Shown here piece after piece: positions 41,907 to 49,213 of a stretch of 49,446 bases of DNA. Source of the DNA: Candidatus Binatia bacterium (GTDB lineage: Bacteria; Desulfobacterota; Binatia; UBA9968; JAJDTQ01); the NCBI GenBank assembly GCA_022823055.1, contig JAJDXX010000046.1, forward strand, positions 1-49,446, written 5' to 3'. The translations under genes were made by a program, and so were the position numbers. A model generated the notes under the pieces. The model did no database searches, was not told the DNA's origin, and worked only from the letters and a program-made list of their open reading frames with translations. Position 1 is the first letter of the stretch. Each line of letters begins with the position of its first letter.

Positions 41907-42965
41907 ATGGAACGGACCACCGACGACCTCAGAATCGAAAACCTGCGCCCACTGGTGCCGCCAATGATCCTGGTAAACGAGGAGCTGCCGATTACCGACC
42001 AGGCCACGGCCACGGTAACCCAGGCCCGGCACGAAATCGACGAAATCCTCAACGGACGGGATCGACGACTGTTGGTGATCGCGGGTCCCTGCTCCATTCA
42101 CGATACGGATGCGGCCCTTGAGTATGCCGGCCGGCTCAAGCGAGAAGCCGATCGCCTCGCGGACGACCTCTACATCATCATGCGCGTCTACTTCGAGAAG
42201 CCGCGCACCACGGTCGGCTGGAAGGGCCTGATCAACGACCCCAACCTCGACGGAAAGTTCAACATAAACAAGGGACTACGAACCGCCCGGGGGCTCTTGC
42301 TGGAACTCGCGAACATGGGTGTGCCCGCGGGTTCAGAGTTCCTCGACACCATCACGCCGCAGTTCACCGCCGACCTCGTCTCGTGGGGCGCCATCGGCGC
42401 GCGAACGGCGGAAAGCCAGGTCCACCGCGAACTGGCGTCGGGCCTGTCGATGCCGGTCGGTTTCAAGAACGGCACCGGCGGCTCGATCCAGATCGCCATC
42501 GACGGCGTGCGCGCCGCGCGCCACCCGCACCATTTCCTCGGCGTCACCGATCAGGGAATCGCCGCGATCATCTCCACGTCCGGGAACGCGAGTTGCCACG
42601 TCATTCTGCGCGGCTCCAATGCCGGACCCAACTACGACCGCGGCATGGTCGACGAAACCGCGGAAACCCTGCGCGCCGCCGACTTGCCCCACCGCATCCT
42701 CGTCGACTGCAGCCACGGCAACAGCCAGAAGGACTACCGGCGCCAGCCCGAGGTGTGCGCCGACGTATGCGCCCAGATCGCCGCGGGTTCCGACAACATC
42801 TGCGGCGTGATGATGGAAAGCCACCTTGTCGCCGGGCGCCAGGACATCAAGCCCGACACCCCGCTCACCTACGGCCAGAGCGTCACCGACGCCTGCATCG
42901 ACTGGGAAACCACCGTCCCCATGCTCGAAGCCCTCGCCCGCGCCGCGGCAGAGCGGCGCGCGTAG
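41907..42965 (+). CDS. aroG: 3-deoxy-7-phosphoheptulonate (DAHP) synthase, class I (AroG/F/H type)
   Basis: This first enzyme of the shikimate pathway condenses PEP with erythrose 4-phosphate. The 352 residues match AroG-type enzymes end to end: TDDLRIENLRPLVPP at the N-terminus, VIAGPCSIHD near 60, MRVYFEKPRTTVGWKGLINDP near 92, VGFKNGTGGSIQIAIDG near 187, ILRGSNAGPNYD with the PEP/metal region, DCSHGNSQKD, and GVMMESHLVAG. ATG 41907 fits the family start better than GTG 41883. It is divergent from mnmE. The downstream steps aroB, aroQ, aroK and aroC lie at 25-29 kb. Which aromatic amino acid inhibits it is not clear. Confidence 0.94.
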   Translation: MERTTDDLRIENLRPLVPPMILVNEELPITDQATATVTQARHEIDEILNGRDRRLLVIAGPCSIHDTDAALEYAGRLKREADRLADDLYIIMRVYFEKPRTTVGWKGLINDPNLDGKFNINKGLRTARGLLLELANMGVPAGSEFLDTITPQFTADLVSWGAIGARTAESQVHRELASGLSMPVGFKNGTGGSIQIAIDGVRAARHPHHFLGVTDQGIAAIISTSGNASCHVILRGSNAGPNYDRGMVDETAETLRAADLPHRILVDCSHGNSQKDYRRQPEVCADVCAQIAAGSDNICGVMMESHLVAGRQDIKPDTPLTYGQSVTDACIDWETTVPMLEALARAAAERRA

Positions 42966-43208
42966 GAAACGGTTCAAGCTCTCCGCGTCACGCACTGGGA
43001 ATCGCCATAATCCCCTAGACGTCGGGGAGGCGACCGCTGCCACGTCAGCGGTGCAAACCATGACTGCAGCCTCGTCGAAGAAGTTCGCGGAGCCCTGCGA
43101 GTCGCCCATCGGTCGCCCTGGATCCTCATGGCTCACTTACGGCCTGTCCACTGAACCTCTAGCTAGTTCCTCTCCGTCACCCGGCCAATGGCCTTATCAG
43201 GCCTGGAG
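42966..43208. other. Spacer left of the QueC-like operon
   Basis: This is 243 bp between aroG and the promoter of the next operon. It contains only a 50-codon plus-strand frame from ATG 43060 with no recognisable features, and no hairpin-T terminator or tRNA-like integration target that I can see. It is probably the left junction of an acquired segment, since base composition falls to the right of it. Confidence 0.4.
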
Positions 43209-43267
43209 TTGACATTGTCAGAATTTAATGGTAATTTTATCTGACATAGAGAGAGAGAGGGGGGGGG
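43209..43267 (+). promoter_or_regulatory. Promoter, inverted-repeat operator and AG/G tract of the QueC-like operon
   Basis: TTGACA at 43209-43214 is followed 17 bp later by a weak -10 (TAATTT, 43232-43237). Perfect inverted arms TGTCAGA (43216-43222) and TCTGACA (43240-43246) bracket the -10 region, as expected for an operator. Directly downstream come (AG)6 (43248-43259) and nine G residues (43259-43267), which together form the ribosome binding site of the first gene. Such tracts are prone to slippage. The Xre-ImmA protein of the operon is the obvious candidate repressor. Confidence 0.6.
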
Positions 43268-43272
43268 TTCTC

Positions 43273-43839
43273 ATGAGTGACGGCCCACATAGAAGTTTAG
43301 CCATGCCACGTTCCTGGAAGAAATTCGCCGAGTGCGTTTACAACCCGGCTTTTCCTCCGAACGAAATGCGTGACGCGCTCGGCCAAGCCCTGGATGACGA
43401 TATCCGCAAGGAAATCCCGCCCAACTTCATCAATAGGGTCCGCGACACCTTGTTTCCCACCCAGCCAAATCTGTTCGAAGACCGACCACGACTGGAACTT
43501 GAAGAGCTCCGGAGAGAGACCACCGGTTCTTCCGCAGCCCGTGTCTTCCTGGACACTTTGGCAACAGCCCAAGAATCCAATTCAAGTGACGAGTTGCTGA
43601 CAAAGGCCGCTGTTCAGACTATCCAAGACATCGAGGCCCGCCGATCACGCCAAGTGGAGGAACACTACTATCGCCAACCGCAGCGGCACCTCGACCCACT
43701 TGTCAGAGAAAGACTCCAACGAGCGTTCGGTGATCTTGACGAGACTGCACTTGCCCGTCGTCTGATCGACGGAGGCAAGAGCATGGCGGACCAAAAACCG
43801 ACGAAACAACTTGGGCTAGACGACGGAGTACCCATATGA
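43273..43839 (+). CDS. Unknown protein, first gene of the QueC-like operon
   Basis: This 188-aa soluble protein has no domain I can name. The N-terminal half has a WKKFAECVYNPAFPP segment and the middle is rich in charged helices; the C-terminal ~25 residues (Lys-rich, ending LGLDDGVPI) look flexible. ATG 43273 is chosen because the in-frame ATG at 43228 lies inside the operator and because a G-rich ribosome binding site precedes 43273. Its stop overlaps the QueC-like start by 4 bp, so the proteins are probably made together and may act as a complex. GC content is below that of neighbours. Confidence 0.65.
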   Translation: MSDGPHRSLAMPRSWKKFAECVYNPAFPPNEMRDALGQALDDDIRKEIPPNFINRVRDTLFPTQPNLFEDRPRLELEELRRETTGSSAARVFLDTLATAQESNSSDELLTKAAVQTIQDIEARRSRQVEEHYYRQPQRHLDPLVRERLQRAFGDLDETALARRLIDGGKSMADQKPTKQLGLDDGVPI

Positions 43840-45278
43840 CGGAAACCGCGATGTCCCCTCAGCATGGCTTGCCGCAACATCGGGTTGAAGTCGCAGAACA
43901 GGATACACGTGCAAGGAACGATTGGGTCACTTGCCGGATCGGTCAAGATATCGACTTCAGTGCGTCAAGCCTCGCAGCCTACTGTCACGCAAACTGGAAC
44001 GTTCTCGTTTACGATGCCTTCCTTGTCGCTGCTGCCGTGCAGTTCGCGGACCACACCAAGACCCGCCCCATGGGTCGATGGGCTCGGGCACTTTTCTTGC
44101 GACTGCCGGTACATGATCCAGATCTCTGGAATTCGACCGCTGTGTCAAGCAGCCTTCATGAGACCCTGACTTTCCTGACCGGCGATCAGTGGAACCTTGA
44201 CTTCTGCAAGAGGAAGACGCCGGCCCCTCGCCCGCGTCAATACAACTTGGTGATCCCCGGAGACTCGCGTGTCATTATCCCTTTTAGCGATGGACTTGAC
44301 TCGCGAGCCGTCGCTGGCCTCTTGGAATTGTGCCACAGACAAAAATTGATTCGCGTTCGCCTTGCGTCAAAGTCACTACCCGCATCCGATACTGAAGGCG
44401 ATTCACCCCCGTTCGCGTCGATGCCCTATAGAATTCGCTATGGCAAAGCCCGTAGCGTCGAATACACCGGACGGTCACGGGGCTTCAAATTCGCCATGCT
44501 GACAGGCATTGCAGCCTATCTTTGTGGGGCCAACGACATCGTCATGCCTGAAAGCGGACAGGGATCCTTGGGGCCTGTCCTCATTCCGGTCGGCCAAGCA
44601 TACCCCGACTACCGGAACTATCCGTTGTTCACGGATCGGATGTCCGCTTTCTTGGTAGCTCTAGTCGGACACAAAGTCTCTTATCGGTACCCGCGCCTCT
44701 GGAACACCAAGGCTGAAACGCTGCACGAGTTTATCGGGCGTTCACCAGACGGTCCCAACTGGGTCGATACACGCTCCTGCTGGAGGGACCAAAGACATGT
44801 GTCAGTGTCCGGCAAAATGCGCCAGTGTGGGATCTGTGCGGCGTGCATGCTCAGGCGCATGAGCGTGCATGCCGCGGGTCTCATCGAGGATACCGAGACC
44901 TACGTTTGGGAAAATCTGAGAGTCCATCGATTTGAAGAAGGTGCCGCGCCAGCCTTCAGGAAGAGAGAGCCTAGGGGAGCCATGTACGAATACGCCGTCG
45001 CTGGAACGCTGCACCATGACCACTTGGCAGGTATTTTGCGTTCCCGGTTGGATCAAGGGGTGTTGGATCGGACGGTTTCCGACCTGAGCAGATCTCTTGG
45101 ACTTGCACCGAGCACCACGCGGGACAAACTTCAACGGCTCTTGCTCAAGCATACAGAAGAGTGGCACGGCTTTGTCGATGCGCTCGGTCCAAGTTCGTTT
45201 GTCGCTCAATGGATCGGAAAGGAGAGGACTCCATGTCACGGAACCGCTTGGACACCGCGGACATCGGTCGACGCTTGA
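43836..45278 (+). CDS. QueC-like (QatC-like) PP-loop ATP pyrophosphatase
   Basis: This 480-aa protein has a central N-type PP-loop domain related to 7-cyano-7-deazaguanine synthase. The PP-loop reads SDGLDS at residues 151-156 (family consensus SGGxDS, so the second residue is Asp). Further QueC-like features are PESGQGSLGPVL near 238 and TKAETLHEFI near 291. A zinc site follows with Cys315, Cys331, Cys334 and Cys337 in the C-x15-C-x2-C-x2-C pattern. It has a ~140-residue N-terminal domain and a helical C-terminal region (~395-460) that housekeeping QueC (~230 aa) lacks. No queD, queE or queF is nearby, so a role in queuosine is unlikely. QueC-like proteins of this size occur in the Qat anti-phage system (QatC). 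The 3' end overlaps the next gene by 46 bp. Confidence 0.8.
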   Translation: MTETAMSPQHGLPQHRVEVAEQDTRARNDWVTCRIGQDIDFSASSLAAYCHANWNVLVYDAFLVAAAVQFADHTKTRPMGRWARALFLRLPVHDPDLWNSTAVSSSLHETLTFLTGDQWNLDFCKRKTPAPRPRQYNLVIPGDSRVIIPFSDGLDSRAVAGLLELCHRQKLIRVRLASKSLPASDTEGDSPPFASMPYRIRYGKARSVEYTGRSRGFKFAMLTGIAAYLCGANDIVMPESGQGSLGPVLIPVGQAYPDYRNYPLFTDRMSAFLVALVGHKVSYRYPRLWNTKAETLHEFIGRSPDGPNWVDTRSCWRDQRHVSVSGKMRQCGICAACMLRRMSVHAAGLIEDTETYVWENLRVHRFEEGAAPAFRKREPRGAMYEYAVAGTLHHDHLAGILRSRLDQGVLDRTVSDLSRSLGLAPSTTRDKLQRLLLKHTEEWHGFVDALGPSSFVAQWIGKERTPCHGTAWTPRTSVDA

Positions 45279-46417
45279 GGATTGCACGCGAGTCCGCGGG
45301 CGTCACTCAAGCGCAGGCCGCGACCGCGATTGCCGTCGCACGCACGACCGTTGTTGCCATGGAGAAGGGCGAACGTGCGGTTCGAATGGAAGAGATCCAG
45401 CCTTTGGCACTGCTCTACCGCACGTCGGTCAACGCGCTTCTACGGACCGAGTCCGTGTACGTGGACCTCGTGCCTCGCTTTCGCCAACTTCCCTCCCGCG
45501 ATGACGGCGCATCGACGAACGCCGCCAAGGTCCTGGCGGACTTGGTCCGGGCGGAGGTGGAACTCGAGAACCTGCTCGGGATCGTTCACCCACGGAACTA
45601 CCCGGCACAACGACCGCTCATGCCGGGAGACGTGCACGTGCAGGCCACAAGCGATGCAACCGAATTACGGCAACGGCTCGGGCTCGGCTCCGCACCTGTG
45701 CGTGACATCACGAGTCTACTCGAGCTCGACCTCGGTATCCGCGTATACACTCGCCGTCTGGACTCCCGCGTCTCGGGGTTGTTCGCCTACGATGAACAGA
45801 TCGGCGCCTGCGTCCTGCTCAACGGCGCTCATCCGCGCCAACGCCGCACCATGAGCGCTGCACACGAGCTTGGACATTTCGTCGCGAGTCGCCATTCTCC
45901 GGATGTCCTTTATCGCGACGGTCGGTCGCAGTCGCGGGAGGAGCGCTACGCCAACGCCTTCGCCCGTGAGTTTCTGACGCCGGGCCGGGCTGTCATGACG
46001 AAGTTCGATGAGCTGACCCAAGGTTCGTCTCGTCTGACACGCCGGCATGTGATCCTCCTGGCGTACGCCTTCGGAGTGTCCCGCGAAGCCATGGTTCGCA
46101 GACTTGAAGAACTCGACCTAACCCCGACTGGTGCTTGGGACTGGTTCATGGCAAACGGCGGGATCAACGACAACCAAGCGCGACAAGTGCTCGGCGAGCA
46201 CGCCGCCGTGGTCATGGATGAAATGGAGGCGGAACGTCCTACCGCGCTACGCCTCAGCCTCCTGGCGGCCGAGGCTTGGCGGCAGGAACTGCTGAGCGAA
46301 GGACAACTCGCGCGTTTGTTGAACCTCGACCACCTGGAGTTGCGCGAGATCCTGGACGACGTTGAGGCGGAAGGAGTTGAAGTGGATGGGAAGCCAAAGT
46401 TGCTTGGACGGGCTTGA
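45233..46417 (+). CDS. Xre-ImmA/IrrE metallopeptidase regulator
   Basis: This 394-aa fusion has an N-terminal Xre helix-turn-helix (residues ~10-66, with GVTQAQAATAIAVARTTVVA) and a COG2856/ImmA-IrrE zinc peptidase domain. The HELGH motif is at 211-215 with the downstream third ligand in the EERYANAFAREFL helix (~236-247). A C-terminal helical region (~300-394) follows. Such proteins act as protease-controlled repressors in mobile elements and toxin-antitoxin-like loci. Here it could repress the operon promoter and relieve repression by proteolysis. ATG 45233 has AAGGAGAGG upstream; it overlaps the QueC-like gene by 46 bp, a coupled arrangement. Confidence 0.85.
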   Translation: MSRNRLDTADIGRRLRIARESAGVTQAQAATAIAVARTTVVAMEKGERAVRMEEIQPLALLYRTSVNALLRTESVYVDLVPRFRQLPSRDDGASTNAAKVLADLVRAEVELENLLGIVHPRNYPAQRPLMPGDVHVQATSDATELRQRLGLGSAPVRDITSLLELDLGIRVYTRRLDSRVSGLFAYDEQIGACVLLNGAHPRQRRTMSAAHELGHFVASRHSPDVLYRDGRSQSREERYANAFAREFLTPGRAVMTKFDELTQGSSRLTRRHVILLAYAFGVSREAMVRRLEELDLTPTGAWDWFMANGGINDNQARQVLGEHAAVVMDEMEAERPTALRLSLLAAEAWRQELLSEGQLARLLNLDHLELREILDDVEAEGVEVDGKPKLLGRA

Positions 46418-46455
46418 CCTTCCGGTTGCCGCGGACACGAGCGTAGTCATCAACC
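46386..46455 (+). pseudogene. Truncated PIN-domain-like gene start
   Basis: A frame starting at ATG 46386, overlapping the end of the metallopeptidase gene, encodes LDLPVAADTSVVIN, which matches the opening strand of PIN-domain ribonucleases (hydrophobic residues then D-T-S-V-V-I-N with the first catalytic Asp). After Asn at about 46455 the sequence no longer resembles any PIN protein and continues as apparently non-coding, Pro/Ser-rich translation to 46646. I read this as the surviving first 23 codons of a fourth operon gene. The match is short, so chance cannot be excluded. Confidence 0.45.
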
Positions 46456-46698
46456 GATCGGCGGCGTACCAGAATTTAGACCGCCCGAAAAGCTCGTTTT
46501 TTCCGAGCAAAATCACCCACTCAAACCCCCTGGAAAAACCCTTTCACGGGCCGGTTATCCACAATTTTTCGTCATTTATTTTGTCCGCGGCGTCGCGCCC
46601 GACGAAAACCCCTAAGTCCCTGATTATCCCGGATAATCCCGACTGATCCCACCATTTTTCCCGCGCGTCGCTCTCCTCATTTATTCTGTCCCCCCACA
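46456..46698. other. Junction region with palindrome, DnaA-box-like site and direct repeats
   Basis: This non-coding stretch is more AT-rich than its surroundings. It contains TTATCCACA (46555-46563, a perfect DnaA-box match), the 17-bp palindrome GATTATCC-C-GGATAATC (46622-46638), and two direct repeats of TCATTTATTYTGTCC (46572-46586 and 46677-46691). The right repeat ends 8 bp before an MFS gene fragment begins. It looks like the scar or end of a mobile segment. No integrase or transposase gene is present. Confidence 0.5.
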
Positions 46699-47256
46699 TT
46701 CGTCGCGTCGACCCTGGCGGCCACCATGGGGCAGGGGGCCATGAACCTGCTGATGACCGCCACGCCCATCGCCATGACCCAGGCCGGTCACCCGTTCACC
46801 GCTACCGCGCTGGTGATCCAGTGGCACAGCATCGGCATGTTCGCGCCGGGCTTCATCACCGGCTCCCTGATCAAGCGTTTCGGCGAGGTACGCATCATTC
46901 TCATTGGAGTCGTGCTCCAGGTCATCTGCGTCGTGGTGGGGCTCGCCGGCACCGGGGTGGTCGAGTTCTGGTTCGGCATGCTGTTCCTGGGAGTCGGCTG
47001 GAACTTCGCCTTTACCGGCGGCACGTCGCTCCTGACCACGTCCTACACCCCGGCCGAGCGCAACAAGACCCAGGGCGCCATGAGCTTCATCAACTACACG
47101 TTCGTGGCCCTGGTGTCGTTGTTGTCCGGTGCGTTGGTGCACTTCCTGGGCTGGCAGTGGGTGAACCTGAGCAGCATCCCCTTGCTGGTGGTAGCCGCCG
47201 TGGCCACCGTCTGGTATGCCCTCGCACAGCGCGAACCCGAGGCGGCGCCGGCCTGA
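46699..47256 (+). pseudogene. MFS transporter, C-terminal half only
   Basis: The translation resembles helices 7-12 of a major facilitator (about 186 aa from FVASTLAATMGQGAMN), including FGEVRIILIGVVLQV and TSYTPAERNKTQGAMSF with its conserved loop. Normal MFS proteins have ~400 aa, and the N-terminal six helices are missing: upstream of 46699 is the junction region. An ATG at 46726 could still allow a 176-aa product, but a half transporter is unlikely to work alone. The missing half was not found elsewhere in the window. Confidence 0.75.
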
Positions 47257-47257
47257 C

Positions 47258-47363
47258 GCCCCGCACGGCGGGGATGCCGGTGCAACCGTTGTCGAGAGTC
47301 TTTCCCGTTCGTCCTGAGCGTAGCCCGTCCCGAGCTTGTCGAAGGGTGGGCGAAGTCGAAGGG
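47258..47363. repeat. Hairpin and palindromic dispersed repeat
   Basis: A CCCCGC-ACG-GCGGGG hairpin (about 47259-47273) follows the MFS fragment stop without a T-run. It is followed by a sequence of the widely dispersed form CGTTCGTCCTGAGC...GAGCTTGTCGAAGG (47309-47345) plus a further partial TCGAAGGGC. This is an intergenic repeat common in high-GC genomes; only one copy is in the window. Confidence 0.5.
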
Positions 47364-47383
47364 CGCCGCCAAGCCGGCGGACG

Positions 47384-47764
47384 TTACAGCACCGCCACGA
47401 CTTCTATCTGGAACAGCACGGCCCCGCGCACGGGGGACTTGATGGCGTGCCGGGCGGGACGGTCGTGCTCGTCGGGGAACATCTCGAGCCACGCCTTGTT
47501 GATCGAGTCGCGGTACTCTTCCTCTTTCAGGTAGACCGTCATGCGCACGATGTCGTCGGGACTGCCGCCCGCCAGCTCCATGAACTTGCGGATGTTGTCG
47601 AACAGCACCTCGGCCTGCCGGTCCGGGTCCGCGGGCAGCTCGCCGGTGGCGCCGTTCCGACCCGAGATGCCGGACGAGTAGACGACGTTGCCGACCTTCG
47701 CCCCCATGGGGATCGGAGCGTTGTGCGGCACGCCGGGAAGCTCGATGCTCACTCGCTTGGACAT
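47384..47764 (-). CDS. RidA/YjgF family enamine-imine deaminase-like protein
   Basis: This 126-aa protein of the RidA superfamily forms trimers that hydrolyse reactive enamines and imines. The fold markers are visible: GNVVYSSGISGRNGATGEL (residues ~24-42), QAEVLFDNIRKFMELAGGSPDDIVRMTVYL near 50-80 (in segments), and RPARHAI with the conserved carboxylate-binding Arg near 101. GAVLFQIEVVAVL closes the protein. The N-terminus differs from archetypal RidA, so it may be one of the Rid2-7 subfamilies with a different substrate. It is followed after 36 bp by the MFS gene stop on the same strand. Confidence 0.88.
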   Translation of the reverse strand: MSKRVSIELPGVPHNAPIPMGAKVGNVVYSSGISGRNGATGELPADPDRQAEVLFDNIRKFMELAGGSPDDIVRMTVYLKEEEYRDSINKAWLEMFPDEHDRPARHAIKSPVRGAVLFQIEVVAVL

Positions 47765-47800
47765 GGGAAGAATCCTTTCGTTATGCGTAGTCGGCGCCGC

Positions 47801-49063
47801 TCACCCGGCGGCGGGTTGCAGGGACTTCGCGGTTCTCGCCGTGACGACGAACAGGACCGCGGCGATCCCCATCACCACCAGCGTGCTGAGCCCCAGCGAC
47901 CACTGGATGCCGATATACGCGCCGGCAAAGCCAACGGTCACGCCGCTGAAGGTGCGCAGCCCCTGGGCGGCCATGTTGTAGAGCCCGATCAGGCGCCCCC
48001 TCAGGTTCGCCGGAGCCTCGAGCTGTACCAGTGTCTGCGCCATGGACAGGAACGCGAGGTTGAGAATGCCGGCGAGGAACAGGAAAAGCAGCGACAGCAC
48101 GTAGTGCGTGGAGACGGCGAAGGCGGTCATGGCGCAACACCACAGCATGGTCAGGATGATGGCCGTGGAGGCGCGTGCCCTGAACAGGCCGCGGATCTCC
48201 AGCAGCAACCCCCCGGTCACGGCGCCCGCGCCATTGGCGGCGAACAACGCGGCGTAGCCGAGGCTCAAGTCCTCCGCTCCGAGCGACAGGGCGAAGGCAG
48301 GCATCAGCGCCTGGAACGCGTTGCCCACGAAGAAGGCGTAGAAACCTACCAGCAGGATCATGCCCAGCAGAACCCGGTTGCTGGAAGCTCCCCACAGCGC
48401 CGAAAGCGCGTCCGCCCAGGTCCCTTTCGTGGTCTCGCGTCCGGAGCCGTGCCCGGTATAGGGCACCAGCCGGCACCAGATCATCAGCGGCAAGTAGACG
48501 AGCGCATTGACCAGCAGTGCCAGCGTGGGTTTCAGCAGCCACAGGGTGCCGCCTCCCACGGCGGGGCCGAACAGGATCCCCAACTGCCGTCCCGTCGCCA
48601 GCAGCCGGATGCCGCTCTGAAGCGTCTCCGGCCCTACCACGTCGTAGATCATGAGTTGGCGGGCCGGGTTCCACAGGGCGCCCGCCATCCCGTGCAGGGT
48701 CAGCAGGACCACCGAGTGCCACATCTCCAGGCGTCCGGTGTAGAACAGGAATGCCCAGGCAAGGCTCACGGAGATGAACAGGATCTGCGCCCACTCGATG
48801 ATCCGCCGGCAATCGATGCGGTCCGCCAGCGCGCCGAAGTACCACGACAGGAACAGAGCCGGCATCCAGTGGCTGATGACGGCGAACCCTTGCAGGGTCT
48901 CGGAGCGGAACGCCTGGTAGACGATGCCATAGCTGATGACGTGCTCGATGTTGTCGGCCATCATCGACAGCATGTTGCCGACGAAGAAGAATGCGAAGTC
49001 ACGGTTCCGGAGCGCGGCGAACGCGGGCGGTGCCTGGACGGCGGCAGGTGCGGATGTGCTCAT
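47801..49063 (-). CDS. MFS transporter (EntS/MFS_3-like)
   Basis: This 420-aa, twelve-helix major facilitator has LRNRDFAFFFVGNMLSMMAD at the first helix (residues ~18-37), the loop 2-3 motif FGALADRIDCRRIIEW near 75, and the second-half NLRGRLIGLYNM near 340. It resembles MFS_3 exporters. ATG 49063 is chosen because upstream in-frame codons cover a promoter-like, palindrome-rich stretch and read as non-membrane, non-conserved protein. The substrate is unknown. RidA lies downstream on the same strand and may be expressed with it. Confidence 0.88.
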   Translation of the reverse strand: MSTSAPAAVQAPPAFAALRNRDFAFFFVGNMLSMMADNIEHVISYGIVYQAFRSETLQGFAVISHWMPALFLSWYFGALADRIDCRRIIEWAQILFISVSLAWAFLFYTGRLEMWHSVVLLTLHGMAGALWNPARQLMIYDVVGPETLQSGIRLLATGRQLGILFGPAVGGGTLWLLKPTLALLVNALVYLPLMIWCRLVPYTGHGSGRETTKGTWADALSALWGASSNRVLLGMILLVGFYAFFVGNAFQALMPAFALSLGAEDLSLGYAALFAANGAGAVTGGLLLEIRGLFRARASTAIILTMLWCCAMTAFAVSTHYVLSLLFLFLAGILNLAFLSMAQTLVQLEAPANLRGRLIGLYNMAAQGLRTFSGVTVGFAGAYIGIQWSLGLSTLVVMGIAAVLFVVTARTAKSLQPAAG

Positions 49064-49106
49064 GGAGTGTGGCAGTGGTCGGACTCGGCTGTGATGGTTC
49101 CCACTG

Positions 49107-49134
49107 TAGACAAGTTGTCGACATTTTGACAACT
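49107..49134 (-). promoter_or_regulatory. Candidate promoter/operator of the MFS gene
   Basis: Perfect arms AGTTGTC (49113-49119) and GACAACT (49128-49134) surround eight bases. A third half-site, GACAA, abuts on the left to form GACAA-G-TTGTC. On the minus strand, TTGTCA and TACAGT (49110-49105) are 18 bp apart, a fair sigma70 promoter overlapping the palindrome. This suggests a repressed promoter for the MFS-RidA pair. Confidence 0.45.
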
Positions 49135-49213
49135 GGCGACGAAAGGAGAGTGTTTCCGCTACATGCCCTTTCCCAGTCATTCCGTGCCCTCTCCGCCATT
49201 CCCGCGCCCCCTC

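Noticed and set aside
43836-45278. Housekeeping queuosine biosynthesis gene queC
   Set aside because: Twice the normal length with extra domains, a variant PP-loop and no other queuosine genes nearby; the neighbours are regulatory or conflict-type genes.
43209-46455. Canonical QatABCD system
   Set aside because: No QatA-type ATPase and no TatD-like nuclease are present; only the QueC-like component is shared.
46555-46563. Replication origin at the perfect DnaA-box match
   Set aside because: Only one box was seen, with no cluster, no DnaA gene and a location inside a junction region; chance or relic is more likely.
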